DNA of 64,000 bases from Ricordea florida (lineage: Eukaryota; Cnidaria; Anthozoa; Corallimorpharia; Ricordeidae): NCBI GenBank assembly GCA_949710005.1, contig OX453274.1, forward strand, positions 438,501-502,500. Direction: 5' to 3'. How positions within the stretch are numbered: the first letter of the stretch is position 1; each line of letters opens with the position of its first letter. A program made the position numbers and the translations under genes. The notes beneath the pieces are model-generated. The model had not been told where the DNA came from. It saw only the letters and a list, made by a program, of their open reading frames with translations, and did not search any database. Positions 12,801 through 23,800 of the stretch are shown here, in pieces.

Positions 12801-15800
12801 ATTGTTTCCTTCTAAGTCTCCAACGTAATTTTCGCATTCCAACTGCTTGTTGTGTAGATCTCGCTGCAGTTTATTAATGTCGTTTTCTAAAGCAGTGTGT
12901 TTGGTTTGCATCTCTTTAATGACTCGTTCTCTCTCGGTAATCTCGGTCCTTAGCGTTTCAATCTCAATTCTGAAAGTCCCTACTCGGTCATTGAAGTCTC
13001 TGGACTGACTGTCTCCCAAGTCCTTGTACTCTTCCAATTGTGTCCTTAGGCTGTCTTCAAGCCTTTTTTCCTCGTCTATCTGGACCTGAAGTTTCTTGAT
13101 CTTATTCTTGAGAGAGATGACTTCATTTTCTAGGTCAGACTTACTCTGCTGTGATAGTCTTCCTGAATCTCGGACAGATTCCAGTTGAGCTTCAAGCCCA
13201 TGAACATGGTCGACAAGCTCGTTGTTTCTTTCTTCACTGTGATCGTAATCCAGTTCCAGCTTAGACAACCTTGTTTGATATTCAACGATTTCTCTTTTCA
13301 GGACAACTACTCTTTCTTCCAGCACTTTGTTGGAATCCCGCAGCTCTCTGGATCTCTCGTTTTCGGTCTCCAATTCATGCTCAAGTGAAGAAACCTTCTT
13401 TAAGGCCGCCAATAGCTCGAGTTGAAGTTCACTTTCTCGTTCTTGAAGCCTCTTGAAATCTGCTTCCATGGTGGAAAATATTTGCTCCGAAGAAACCTCC
13501 GAAACCTTCTCTTTCTGACTTTCTAACACCAGGTCGTGTAGCTTTCGCTGCATATTTTCGACTTCTTTCACTAATGCATCTCTTTCTTCGTCCCAATCTG
13601 ATTTGTCGTTTTGGAGATCTTCAAGGCGCCGTTTGGTGGCTTGGAGTTCTAGAGTAATCTTCTTGTTCTCAGAAGCTAAAATCTGGATCTCATCGGTTTT
13701 GCCTAAAATTGTCTTTTGTTGTTCTAAAACCTTGTCCTGAAGTTTCGTTTTCTCTTGTTTGACGTCCTCAGGTGCCTGCTCCAATCGACTGATCTTGTCT
13801 TTCAAAGCTGTAGTTTCTCTTAGAAGGGTATCTCGTTCGATTTTGATTGACTCATATTCGGCGCTCAAATCTACCGAGAACATCTCTGGTGCTGCCTCTA
13901 CTGTAGAAACGCTCTGCACTGCAATGGTCTCTTCGCGAGAAACTTTCAATTCATCAAAGACCTTCTGCAGGGAAGCTAATTCTACTTTCAGTCTTTCGTT
14001 TTCCTCCTTCAGAAGACGAACAGTGCTTTCAAGGTCGTCATACTCAACGTGCAACTTTTGAAGTTCAAATTTTGTGTCACGCTGTTCCATCAAAGTTTTC
14101 TCTAGTTCCGTTCGAACGCGGTCAAGCTCCTTCTTCAGTTCTATTTTGTCAGTTTCCAGCATTTCATTTTCCTCCTGTAGTCTTTCTAGCATGGCATTCT
14201 TTTCCACCAAGTCGCGCACCTGGCCCTCGTGGTCCTTTTGCTGTTCTATAAGCTTCTTCTGCAGTTTGCTGATGTCTTCTCTGAGACTGTCAATCCGGGC
14301 CCTAGTTTGCTCAAGTGAACCTTTCATCTGAGCGTTCTCCTTCATCTTGTTCTGAAGTTCTTCTTCTAAAGACGTCATTTTGCTCTGGTATGTTTGCACG
14401 GTTCTTTGAAGTTCAATCTTTGCGTTGTTGGCAGCCTTAAATGCTGATTCCCAATCAGCCATCTTCCTAAGAGCCTCGCGAAGTTCCTTTTGTTGTGACG
14501 TGATCTGTTCTTGACTGGTTTGTAGCCTGTTTTCTGCCTGAGCAGCTTTTTGTTGGGCAGCGAGCAGATCGTCTTGAAGAACTTTCAACTTCTCCTCGTA
14601 AGATGTCTTGTATGCTTCTGAACGGAACAATTTGTTCTTAGAGGACTGCAGTTCTTGTTCCAAAGTGATCATCTTCTTTCGCAGAGTCTTATAATCGCCT
14701 TCGTCAACTACATCTCTTCCGTGAAGTGCTGTAAGATCTTCCTCAAGGTCTGCAATTCTCTTAACCTTCAGTGAAAGCTCATACTCCAGAGACTGAATTG
14801 TACGACCACGATTTCCATGTTCTAGTTCAAGCTTCGATAGTTCTCTTTTCCCTTCCAGATATTTTCTCTCAGAGTCTTCTTTTCCATTTAGTGCCTTTTG
14901 ATACCATTCTTCCAGGTCCTTGAGTCTCTTCAGAGTTGCTGCATCGGACGGTTTTTTTTCTCGTTTGTCCACACGAACTGTCTGTATGTCTACATATTTC
15001 TTCTGAATCACGGTGATATCGTTCTGTAGGCGATCTCTTTCCGCCTGAAGAGCATTTTGACGGGCACGTAATTCAATATTTTCCTTTTTCAAGTCTTGAA
15101 TCTCTTTCTTCAGTCGCTCTTTCTCGTCTTCCAGGGTTTCATTTCTTGCCTGGAGGTAGGTAAGCTTCCTATTTATCGACAGTAATTCACTTTGAAGTCT
15201 GTCGACTTCCGTTCTTGCATTATTGAAGTTAGCTTTAACTTCGTTTAAAGAGGTAAGAAGTGTCACTTTTTCTTGCTTGAGTTTGTTGTTCTCGTGATCA
15301 GCAAGGTCTAGAGCATGTTGAAGTCCGTCAATTCTTGATTCAAGCTCTTGAATCGTAAGCGTCAAAGCAGCATTCTCGTGTTGCACTTTATCGTATTCCT
15401 CTCTGTACCTTCCGACCTTCTGCTTTAGAGAAGTAACTTCCTCCTCAAGATTGTTGCAGTGACTGCGATACCACTCAATCTGATTGTTTTTATCTTCCAG
15501 GGTCTTGTCAAAATTGCCGACAAGAGACTGTAGCTCGGATGCTTCTCTCTGCAGAAACGCGTTTTCTTCATGTAGTTTATCAATAACTGTCCTGAGCTTC
15601 TCCAGTTCACCCGCCATCGTACTTTTTTCGACATTAAGTCGGTGAATATCTCCTTCCAACAAAGTTAATTTCTTTTGATCCCCTAAAAGTTCACGATTTA
15701 GCTCCTCGTTTTCTTGGTCCAACGCCTTTACTTTCATCTCAAGTTCCACTGTTTGCTTCCGTAAAGAAAAGTTTTCTTTCTCCAGGTTATCTTTTTCTTT

Positions 15801-18800
15801 CTGCACCCTGTCTAGCGCGGATTTTCTAGTGGATGCATCCTGTCGAAGTACGTACACCTCCTTCTCTAGAGATTCTCTCTCAGCTTTAATAGAATCACTG
15901 GGAAGAGCATCGGTCTCATCACTACGCACAAGCCACTCCTGAAGTTGACGTTCAGCACTTAAAAGCTGTTCTTCATTTTGAGAAGCAATGTTAACATTCT
16001 CCTTGAGCTGAATCTCTAATGCTGCCTTCTCCTTGCTGACAACATCGAGTTCCTTTTCAAGGCGGTTTATTTGAGTTGTCCTATCCTCTATTTCTTGAGT
16101 AATAACAAGAAGTTCCTTGACAGCACGATCTCGATCGTTCAGAAGGGAGGTGATTTCCTCCTTCAAGGACTCAACGTCTTGTTCTAACACCATGATTCTT
16201 TCGCTTTGTACCTCATTTGTCGATTCTAGTCTGGACAGCTGTGAATGGTAATTCTTGACTTTGTCCAAAAGGTCATTCTCCTTTTCCTTGTAATTCCTGT
16301 TGTTATTTTCTGCATCCACTAATCTCTTCTGTAAAACCGATATTTCATTCTGAAGCCTCCTAACATCTTCTTTACTGGCTTCAAAGTTGCTCTCAATCAG
16401 CGTTGTTTTTTCTTTCATCAACTTGTAACTTTTCTGCACGTCCTCTCTATCCTTTGTCAAAACGCCATGGTCGTTTTCTAATGTCCGAAGTGACCTTTGT
16501 AACTGATTCACTTCGTCTTCCAATGTTTTTTTGGTTCGTCTAAGTTCATTCATGAGCTTATCTTTGTCTTCGACTTCTTTCTCTAGGTATCCAACTTTGC
16601 TCTTAAGATCAGTGGTGATTTTTTGTTGCTGCATAATCTCTTCTCGACTCTCGTTCAATTGCGATTTGAGTTCCGAGATTTTCTCCTTACAACTTTCATT
16701 GGAACTGTTAAGGTCAACTATTTTCTTCTCGAGGGAGGCAACCTCCTTAACTTGAGTATCAAAATCGCCTTGAAGACGGTCTTTCTCAACTGTTAATTTG
16801 CGTGTGTCCCCACGTAGCTCATTGATAACCTTACCAAGTTCGATATTTTCGGCTTGTAACTTGCCCACCTCGTCTTTTACCACCTCAAAATCATTCTCAG
16901 AGGCCTTCAAAGTATCCGTGAGTGACTCCAGCTGTTCTTCAAGGTAGGTTCTTGCCGACTCTAGCTGTCGTATAAGGTTTTCTTTCTTGTTTAACTTGTC
17001 TTGCGCTGTTTCTGAAAACATCTTAAGCTCAACTAACTGTTGTTCCTGCTTCAAGAACTCCTCTCGACTAACGCCATATGACCGCTGATGTGCCCCCTCT
17101 AGCTGTTTTTTTAAAGAGGCAATTTCCTTGTCGTCATACTCGGACTTCAGTTCCAGCTCGGATACTTGAGCTCTAGTAGTTACAAGTTCCTTTTTCAAAT
17201 CGCCTTTCTCTCCATCAATTCTCTCTCTCGTCTTCTGCAAGTCAGTCACGGTCCTCTTGAGTTGGGCTGTTTCGTGTTCCAGTTCGATAACGCGCTTCTG
17301 TGACTTTTTAAAGTCTGTCTCACTCTTCATAATCTTGGTGTTGCACACCTCCACCTCACTGCGCAAGTCTGCCTCCCGACCCTGTGCTGACTTGTACAAG
17401 TTTTCTGCTTCAAATAGTCGGTCGTCGAACTCTTTTTGATCTTTTTCCCTAACTTCACCTAGTTTGTTCAAAGTTGTTAAGGACATTGTAAGTTTCGATA
17501 TGTTGGTATTTGCCTTCTGAACTTGACTTTGCAATTCCCTGATACGATCTTGACTTGTGAATCGGCTGGTTTCTAGTTCTTTCTTGAGGTTGACTAATTC
17601 ATCACCCAAGTTTTTCTTTGAATTGTTAAGGTTAGCGATCAGCACAGTCTTTTCATTGTTTTCTTTTATAAGGGTGTTGCAACATCTCTCTTTTTCTACA
17701 AAATCGTTCTTGACAAGGATCAGTCTCTCTTTCACTTTTCGCAAGTCGTCTCGTAAGTTGAGACCTTCTGACTTGAGATGATCCCTTTCCTTGGTCATGG
17801 TGTTAAACTGAGTTTCAAGGATACTGATTCTGTGGTCTTTGGAGCTGCTGTCTCGTAAAAGCTCTTGACGCCCTCTCTTCAAGGCTCTTATCACTTGGTC
17901 CGCTTCCTCCAGCTTTCCTTGTACGATGCCTATTCTTTTTAGTAATTCTTCTTTTTCCGACTTCATGGAGTCATAAGTAGCGGTATTCCTGTACACTTGA
18001 CGCCTGGTTTTGTCTAATTCGTCTTGAAGCTGTCTGACCTTGTTGTTAAGCTCGTCGATTGTTTTATCCTTCTTTCCTATGATGCTATTGAGTGTTTCGC
18101 CAAACTTTTCATGCTGTACAGACTTGTTTTCAATATGGACCACTCGTTCTTGTCCGTCGAGGATCTTCTTGTTGGCTGCATCGAGTTGCTCTCGTAATTG
18201 AGCTATTTGCCTACGGCAGGTCTCCAGCTGAATTTCTTGTTTTGATACCTTACCTTCAAGGTTGGATAGTTCCTTCTCAGCTCGATCCGTTTCTTCTCTG
18301 GCAACGTCAAGGTCTTTTTCGACTTCCCTCAGCTTACTTTCTGTGGTCAGAAGTTGCTGGTAATCTTTAGTTTTCTCGTCATTGATCCGCTCAATCTCTA
18401 TATTCAGCGAAAGCATTTTTTCTTCTGCAACATCCATGTCATTCTCCAGCTTATCAACTTCTCGTTGCCTGTCAGCAACTTGATTTTCCAACGATTTAAC
18501 TTTGTCTGAAAGCTCGCGTATTCTCTTCTCCATTTCTGCGTTCTTAGCGCGCTCCTCCTCCAAAAGAGCCCCAGCGTCTTTACCGCGTTCTTCAGTTGCC
18601 ATATAAGTGGACTCAAGATTAGTGGCTTTCATTTGCACCACAGCAATTTCCGTCTGTAGCTGTTCTTTGCTCTGAGTTGCAGTATCGCACAACAACGACA
18701 AGCGCATTATCTCCTCCCTGCTGGAGTCCAACTCTTTCTGCAGTCTGTGGTTTTCTTGACCAACAACCTGGTTTTCAGTCTTCAGGCGACTTAACTCAGT

Positions 18801-20819
18801 TAAAGTACTGTCCTTGTCAGATGTCTCGCTAGCTAACTCTCCTCGTAATTGGTCGATTGTGTCGTCTCTCTCTGTGATTTCTTTCTTGTACGCCTCTGTT
18901 AATTTCTTAAGTTCGGACATTCTGTTCCTAATTGAATCAATCTCTTCCAGATTTCTAGTCTTAGCTGTCTGCAGGTCTTGTACTTCAACCTCTAGCACAG
19001 AATTTTCTCTTCTTGCCTTGCTAAGTTCATCTTCCAATTTAACGAGTTTGTTGGTCAGTAAAGTCAGTTGTTGTTCTACTTCATTTTTCTGTTCTTTAAC
19101 AATGTTGAAATCTGATTGCAGATTTGACATATTCTTGTATGCAGTCTGAAGTTCTTCATTGATTTGATCCCTTTCTTCGGCGGTAATCTTGTAACTGGCT
19201 TCAGAGTCCCCAAGCCGCCTCTGGAGCTCCAACTGTTGGGAACGAAGCTCTTCAGTTTCGTTTTCAAGGAAGTGAATTCTTTGCTCCACACTTTCGGCCT
19301 CCTTTCGATAGTCATCTATTTTGGTCTCTAGAGATCTTATTGAGGACTTCAGTTCATCAATGGTCATATCTCTCTTTGAGATGTCCCCCTTTAACCTTTC
19401 CAAGCTCCGTTTACCTTCAGACACTTCTTGCTGCGCCACCATTAATTCCTTCTTTAACTGTGGTGACTTGATCCTCTCGGCGTCGAGTTCACACTTAAAT
19501 CTGTCCTTTGTCTTCATGGCACTGTCCAGCTGCACTTCAAGCCGTGAAATTTTGTTGCGATCTGAGGCTGCTGTCCGCTCAAACTCTTCCTTCTCCGCCT
19601 GTAGCCGTTGCAGGGAGTCGGTGGCAGAAAGCAGCTTAACGTTCAAGTTTTCTACGCTTTTCCCAAGCTCATCTCTTTCTTTGATGATAATTTCATACCT
19701 ACTCTGAAGGTCTGTTACTGACATGGCAGACTCGTCTAACCTGGATTGAAGATCCTCAACTTTACTATACAGCTGGCCATCAACTTGATCAGGACCTTTT
19801 TCTTTTGCCACTTCAAGCTGCGCCTCCAGTTCACCAACCTTGTTTCGGAGCTGCACCTCTACCGACTCCCATTCCTTGAATCGTTCTTGAAGTTTACCCT
19901 GCGTCGACTGAGCATTTGCGAGTTTTCCAGTTACTAAAACAAGCTCCTTTTGGATAGTTTCTTTTTCGTCCCGCAGTGAATTCACAGTTACTTCGTATTC
20001 CATAATGGTTTTCTGGAGGGATTCGTTGTTCTCTTCCAGAGTTGAAATTTGCTTGTTTTGTACATCCACGATGGTCTGGCACTTGGTCAGCTCGGATTTC
20101 AAAGTTTCCAAACTCTGCTCTAGATTCGTGTTTTGTGTCTGTAGATTTTCTATTTTATGTGCTTTCAGAATGGAATCCTCTCTGTATTTGTTGGCATCGT
20201 TTTGACTCTGTAGTACATCACGCTGCAGTTTTGAAATGGTGTTTCTTGCCTTCTTTATCTCCTCCCTTAGGTCGTCCAGTTGCCGCTTGTAGGTATCCCG
20301 TTGCTTGGTAACGTTCAGCACCTGTACCTCATACCTGTTGATTGTTATATTTCCCGTCTTAGCTGCATCCTCAGACTGCCTGCGGTACTTGTCACAGTCG
20401 ACCTGGAGTTGGGAAGCCTTGGCTTGGAGGGTGATCATCTCATTCTGAAGAATTTCTTTTTCATCCAATGCATTTCTACACTCCACGTCCAACTGAGATA
20501 ACTGCTCTTGGAGCATCGACATCTCCATGTCATCTGGCGTGGATTCTAAGACTTGTTGTTGGCTCACTTGACTTGCCATTTGGTCTCTCATCACCATGAG
20601 CTCTTTCTCAATAACCATCTTCTCGGTTCGTAGTCGGTCCATTGCAGTGTTCTTGGTATTGCGTTCACGCTGCAGTGACTCCACTTCCCTGTCTCTCTCA
20701 CGAAGCCTACGCTGCATGGCACAAAGCTCCTCATGTTGTTTGTTGTACTTGGACTTCAAGTCGAACAGTTGTTCTTGAAGCTGTTTATTTTGCCGAGTGA
20801 CGCTCTGCAATTTCTCTGT
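9840..20819 (-). CDS. Giant coiled-coil protein, gene A, exon 2 (last exon)
   Basis: A single uninterrupted exon of 10,980 bp codes for 3659 residues plus stop. A 3' splice site (TTTATTTCAG on the minus strand) ends at 20820, so the exon opens ACA GAG AAA in phase 0 and continues the coil begun in exon 1. The first in-exon start-like codon is only a TTG, which supports splicing rather than initiation here. About 3300 residues are continuous coil with short linkers; one contains AAPEMFSVDL near 13861-13930. Residues coded at 10872-12944 form tandem modules of about 116 aa. The last 345 or so residues (9840-10871) are non-coil and Ser/Thr/Pro-rich, with three related T-K-[IV]-T-x-[IL] motifs near Ser-Pro sites. 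Linkers at 14688-14720, 13861-13930, 13440-13510 and 20450-20560 match gene B in the same order. No enzymatic domain or membrane segment is visible. A large cytoskeletal or scaffold protein is a reasonable inference. Confidence 0.93.
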   Translation of the reverse strand, partial: TEKLQSVTRQNKQLQEQLFDLKSKYNKQHEELCAMQRRLRERDREVESLQRERNTKNTAMDRLRTEKMVIEKELMVMRDQMASQVSQQQVLESTPDDMEMSMLQEQLSQLDVECRNALDEKEILQNEMITLQAKASQLQVDCDKYRRQSEDAAKTGNITINRYEVQVLNVTKQRDTYKRQLDDLREEIKKARNTISKLQRDVLQSQNDANKYREDSILKAHKIENLQTQNTNLEQSLETLKSELTKCQTIVDVQNKQISTLEENNESLQKTIMEYEVTVNSLRDEKETIQKELVLVTGKLANAQSTQGKLQERFKEWESVEVQLRNKVGELEAQLEVAKEKGPDQVDGQLYSKVEDLQSRLDESAMSVTDLQSRYEIIIKERDELGKSVENLNVKLLSATDSLQRLQAEKEEFERTAASDRNKISRLEVQLDSAMKTKDRFKCELDAERIKSPQLKKELMVAQQEVSEGKRSLERLKGDISKRDMTIDELKSSIRSLETKIDDYRKEAESVEQRIHFLENETEELRSQQLELQRRLGDSEASYKITAEERDQINEELQTAYKNMSNLQSDFNIVKEQKNEVEQQLTLLTNKLVKLEDELSKARRENSVLEVEVQDLQTAKTRNLEEIDSIRNRMSELKKLTEAYKKEITERDDTIDQLRGELASETSDKDSTLTELSRLKTENQVVGQENHRLQKELDSSREEIMRLSLLCDTATQSKEQLQTEIAVVQMKATNLESTYMATEERGKDAGALLEEERAKNAEMEKRIRELSDKVKSLENQVADRQREVDKLENDMDVAEEKMLSLNIEIERINDEKTKDYQQLLTTESKLREVEKDLDVAREETDRAEKELSNLEGKVSKQEIQLETCRRQIAQLREQLDAANKKILDGQERVVHIENKSVQHEKFGETLNSIIGKKDKTIDELNNKVRQLQDELDKTRRQVYRNTATYDSMKSEKEELLKRIGIVQGKLEEADQVIRALKRGRQELLRDSSSKDHRISILETQFNTMTKERDHLKSEGLNLRDDLRKVKERLILVKNDFVEKERCCNTLIKENNEKTVLIANLNNSKKNLGDELVNLKKELETSRFTSQDRIRELQSQVQKANTNISKLTMSLTTLNKLGEVREKDQKEFDDRLFEAENLYKSAQGREADLRSEVEVCNTKIMKSETDFKKSQKRVIELEHETAQLKRTVTDLQKTRERIDGEKGDLKKELVTTRAQVSELELKSEYDDKEIASLKKQLEGAHQRSYGVSREEFLKQEQQLVELKMFSETAQDKLNKKENLIRQLESARTYLEEQLESLTDTLKASENDFEVVKDEVGKLQAENIELGKVINELRGDTRKLTVEKDRLQGDFDTQVKEVASLEKKIVDLNSSNESCKEKISELKSQLNESREEIMQQQKITTDLKSKVGYLEKEVEDKDKLMNELRRTKKTLEDEVNQLQRSLRTLENDHGVLTKDREDVQKSYKLMKEKTTLIESNFEASKEDVRRLQNEISVLQKRLVDAENNNRNYKEKENDLLDKVKNYHSQLSRLESTNEVQSERIMVLEQDVESLKEEITSLLNDRDRAVKELLVITQEIEDRTTQINRLEKELDVVSKEKAALEIQLKENVNIASQNEEQLLSAERQLQEWLVRSDETDALPSDSIKAERESLEKEVYVLRQDASTRKSALDRVQKEKDNLEKENFSLRKQTVELEMKVKALDQENEELNRELLGDQKKLTLLEGDIHRLNVEKSTMAGELEKLRTVIDKLHEENAFLQREASELQSLVGNFDKTLEDKNNQIEWYRSHCNNLEEEVTSLKQKVGRYREEYDKVQHENAALTLTIQELESRIDGLQHALDLADHENNKLKQEKVTLLTSLNEVKANFNNARTEVDRLQSELLSINRKLTYLQARNETLEDEKERLKKEIQDLKKENIELRARQNALQAERDRLQNDITVIQKKYVDIQTVRVDKREKKPSDAATLKRLKDLEEWYQKALNGKEDSERKYLEGKRELSKLELEHGNRGRTIQSLEYELSLKVKRIADLEEDLTALHGRDVVDEGDYKTLRKKMITLEQELQSSKNKLFRSEAYKTSYEEKLKVLQDDLLAAQQKAAQAENRLQTSQEQITSQQKELREALRKMADWESAFKAANNAKIELQRTVQTYQSKMTSLEEELQNKMKENAQMKGSLEQTRARIDSLREDISKLQKKLIEQQKDHEGQVRDLVEKNAMLERLQEENEMLETDKIELKKELDRVRTELEKTLMEQRDTKFELQKLHVEYDDLESTVRLLKEENERLKVELASLQKVFDELKVSREETIAVQSVSTVEAAPEMFSVDLSAEYESIKIERDTLLRETTALKDKISRLEQAPEDVKQEKTKLQDKVLEQQKTILGKTDEIQILASENKKITLELQATKRRLEDLQNDKSDWDEERDALVKEVENMQRKLHDLVLESQKEKVSEVSSEQIFSTMEADFKRLQERESELQLELLAALKKVSSLEHELETENERSRELRDSNKVLEERVVVLKREIVEYQTRLSKLELDYDHSEERNNELVDHVHGLEAQLESVRDSGRLSQQSKSDLENEVISLKNKIKKLQVQIDEEKRLEDSLRTQLEEYKDLGDSQSRDFNDRVGTFRIEIETLRTEITERERVIKEMQTKHTALENDINKLQRDLHNKQLECENYVGDLEGNNQQKADMEIEISTLRGQIRNFELLVEEHEKDKNELKQSINEVVSKGSAESGDLKKQVKEATNQVEVCKREIIEKETIIRELRERVSQVEHQLHITKTELENKEIDCDDRSRDLEVTRKEKSDMEVELLALRSKITKLNVLIDTERSEKSHLQVQLVDVRNRGDQESSDHSKFVTDLQSKLDNAKRDISIKEDEIEHLKYELEVARRDLQTKDGEFKIALEKIEQVTKEKSELTVEIMSLRERVIILEGDVQKEKVTRDGLQRQLVDSANKGESDARFMSEQITEIQTRVESYKKEIIEKETVIEKLRFQTTSYEQEVDRLKRDLSTKKNECDKYILQIEKLKHEKSEQDSEIDALRSKVSRLETHIGDVRKEKEMVVAQVNDLKNRGESEAITMHEQIIEIQTRIEEYRTEIIEKETTIERLRIQISNNDAELDRLRRDLDTKETECEGYIREIEKLNQENYDLEAQLSTIRSQYDVLLKQMDEAHADRNLTESETQILTEKIVEIESKIEVYKTKIIEKETLIEKLRIINNSNEQDIERLNRELSNKQVECDGYISEIELLSQKLADLEIELSHRHSRVLKLEENLEGEKKDRESQLRTLRVSLETDITSLNRELDTKKLECEGYIKEIEELNQEIFRLKGLLRPEREVEPHYTTSYIMPPKEVKVTREVIMPQESAQTETSTFGRTEFTVDVKEKAKPVEISNYEMNPKRMVKIKSPFDVRKPETTGSGEETSRTVTTKITRIQRSVSPMQTYQLEGGDEEPSLTVVSRNGATNTSHASTSAKVTHLETRSSPTKINIQLDGSKQTEQTTTLNVADTRTYTTSTSSSSSVFTKVTHLQTSPPSVASPGFLKLRVKSPVHFIENLETNEGEGNDHTVISQVETTHGTASPIRVKVEAEEKLEFEPVQLHVDRRPLQPISTRFQTGGAQFSLDGFGTEGSGAGRSAETTMKTRKVQEFKEQRIQIVKDVSGSSNDGHQKGTNRSSDL
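10872..12944 (-). repeat. Tandem ~116-aa coiled-coil modules in gene A
   Basis: Six consecutive modules begin with a motif close to E-I-I-E-K-E-T-x-I-E-K-L. On the minus strand they start at 12944, 12596, 12248, 11921, 11573 and 11258. Their lengths by counting are 116, 116, 109, 116 and 105 aa, and the last is incomplete. Each also carries a later K-x-x-E-C-x-x-Y-I-x-E-I-E-x-L motif, diverged in the second and third modules. The 109-aa module lacks one heptad (7 aa) and the 105-aa module lacks one hendecad (11 aa), so coil register is conserved despite length changes. Gene B shows no comparable array. Confidence 0.88.
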
Positions 20820-23800
20820 CTGAAATAAACATAATAATTAGAAATATTACATTCAGAGCCAAGAACTGCGCAAGACAAGAGAAATGGAACATAGGAAATT
20901 TTGACAATTCCTCGCAACCTTTAGATACATTGAAAAAAGTAAGACCAGTCCTTGTTTCCTTCCTTCCTTCCTTCCTTCCTTGACCGAGAACAGGCTCAAA
21001 TTGTTTTGGCGAATTTACGTTCCTCTGAATGCACATTTATCACTGAATTTGCCCCCGACAAGGAAACCGATTCATTGGCAAAAAATAATTCAAAAGCAAA
21101 ATAGGAAAAAAGAATTCGCCTCTGCCAGGAGCTCATCAATATTGATGGCTCCTGCCGCTGCGAATTTTTTAACTGCTGCCACACGGTGATACCTCCCTAC
21201 GCATGCCCCCGACACACCTTGCGTTGTCATGTAGATGGCAAGGTGTTTCCTTGGCAACGAGCTCTAGTAATTAATCGCGTGGGAAGTCATTCAAATAAAA
21301 GAAGCTAGCGTGTGAAAAAATAACAATTTATTTTGAATCAAGTCTCCAAACGTCTCGCTCGTCAATAACTTCCGGTTATTTATACTCCAGTTTTCCAGCG
21401 AGTAGGTTCATATTTCTCTGTAAGCAGTAACGGCATCTCATTCGGTGCTAGTTTCACCATTTCCTAACGTGTTTGTATCTCCATGAACGGAAGACATACG
21501 TAGCTGTCTTAGAATGATAAAGCTGCTTCATCAATTTGAAGCTGTCCTACATCAAATAACTGAAAACGATTCATCTTAATTAGAAACAGAACCAGGCTCC
21601 TTGTAAAAAAATATTTTTAGAAGGGCTCCGGACTCCGTGAATTCACTTTTGCTAATTTATTCCAGTTGAATACACTGACACGGCTATTCCACCATTATTT
21701 ACTTTGAAAATTAGCCTGGCACCTGATGAATTCAATTTTCCGTACTTGAGTAGTTAAAAGCAAAATTTATTTACTGAACAGATGTGTTTTAATTCTTATG
21801 ATATTGCATCCAACAGCAGCCCTAGGAGACTGATTAATGAATTCACTATAAATTATGTACTATGTTCGTGACCAGATCCAGACGATACTTCTTGGCGCAT
21901 TAGACAATAATAAATTTAAAACCGCTTTACATACAGCGTAGAATTACGTTTAGGTTCCTCCCTTTCAATGATACAACAAAGAGAAGAGCTTTTAAAAGGC
22001 TGTTTCATAGTCTCAGATTGTTTTAAGTAAAATCAAAAGAATCTACGGAGTAATGATATTTCTTGTGAACAGCTTATGTAGACAAGGGCGTTAAGCGGAT
22101 CTTTTGGGGTCAAACAGTCTTGTGCAACCGTCGAAAAGTGAGTATTGTTTTCTTTGTAGGCTTGCCATATTTAAAAAAAAAAACTCCAGGAATGGAGTTT
22201 TTCGCTGTATTCCTGTTGATGGATATTCCGATGAATATCGGTTGAAAACGTTATTTTACACCGTTAGCCTGGATCGCGAGAGTTCTAACATTGTCCAGTT
22301 ATTCATGACATGTGGTCGATAATCAAATCCCTAAAAGTAATTCGATTCCCTCTTCACTTTCATTTTCTTCATGGTAGCCTAAACAACTCTACGTCTTAAT
22401 GGCATTTTGTCGTACTGAATTTTAGAGATTAACGTAAAGGAGGTTAGACAGCCGTGACAGAACTTGAATAACGAAACTCGATTCTAAAATGACAACACTA
22501 AGATAAGAAAGGAAACACAATGAAGCCGTTGTCCATCTGTGATTAATTATGTATGTATTGATTGAACGGGAATTGAATCAGTTTACGAAAAATCTCTTTA
22601 GTAGCGAAACGGCCGCCGGGCAAATAAACAGTGGAAATATCAAACCCCTGAACTGAGAGTTATATGAAGAGCCAAACTTTTCAGAATCTCTGCCTAAAAT
22701 AAACATCCCTGACCAATTTTGTGCTAAACCTGTATGATTTTTGAACAGTATCTAATTACGCGGGATGCCGAAGGCGAGCGCGTCAAAAATTCGGTAGAGC
22801 TCCTTTTTCCTTTTTTTCAAGTCACAAATAGCCGTGTTTTTTTTAGAATGCGCAATGTCATTGGCTGTAGTCCACGTTGGAGTCACGTTCAAGGTCAGGG
22901 GTCGATCAGTGTGGATAAACCCAAGCGCTGATCACGCACAACACTACCGGAATGTTCATCATATGGAGAGAAAGAAGTTCTCCAGTCAAACCAATTTGTT
23001 CACTTCTCAAATAATGACCTGAGATTGAATTCTTGGATTTATTATCCCAGTTCTTTGGTTGTATTCAACTTATATATCCTCAAATGTTTCCTTTTGGGGG
23101 CCTGATCAGTTTCTCAATTTATTTCATTTAAGAAAATTCGTTTAGGAGAATCATTTTCAAAAAACAGGAAAATCCTAATTTTCCACATTTTCATACCGCG
23201 TGAACACGGGGCATTAAAGTTGTATTATTTGACACCCAAACACAACAATACAGTGTCTTCCGATTATATACATTTTATAACGCTTGAGTCACGAACTGTG
23301 TAAAATTTGCGTTGTACAGTATGTTCTATTTTAAAACAAAAGTAACATGAAAACAAGAGAGAAGAAACGGACAGTTGCTGTTCGTGTGACCTTCACTTAT
23401 ATCAGTTCGCCAAAAATAATGTTATATTGCCCCTGCGGAAGTCGTTGGGTTAGTTCTCCCTTTCTGTTCAATATTCTAACAAAAGTCTTCTATGAGAAAT
23501 ATTTCATTTAACAACTCCCCTGATCGATCTCAATTAGCATATTTTACTTTGGCAGAAGTCGTTTCAATATTGTAAATGCCTCGACACACGACTCAATACC
23601 ATAAACAATACAGAATTCTAGTGATTGACTCCTGCGTAACAATTGGACTTTTGTGATTGAACTCTTGGAACATGTTCGGGAAATCCGACTATCGTTTTAA
23701 ATCTGAATTAGATGTCGCAAAGTATGGTAGCTGACGCCAAATCTGCAGAGTTTCTGTAACAACAAGTTAACAAAATAACGCTTTATAGGCTATATATAGG

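Noticed and set aside
10767-20778. Many plus-strand open frames opposite gene A (for example 19321-19707)
   Set aside because: Same shadow effect; low complexity Ser/Phe/Leu composition and no independent support.
22175-22206. AAAACTCCA/TGGAGTTTT small hairpin as a terminator
   Set aside because: Short palindrome in a eukaryotic intron; no reason to expect a Rho-independent-type terminator.
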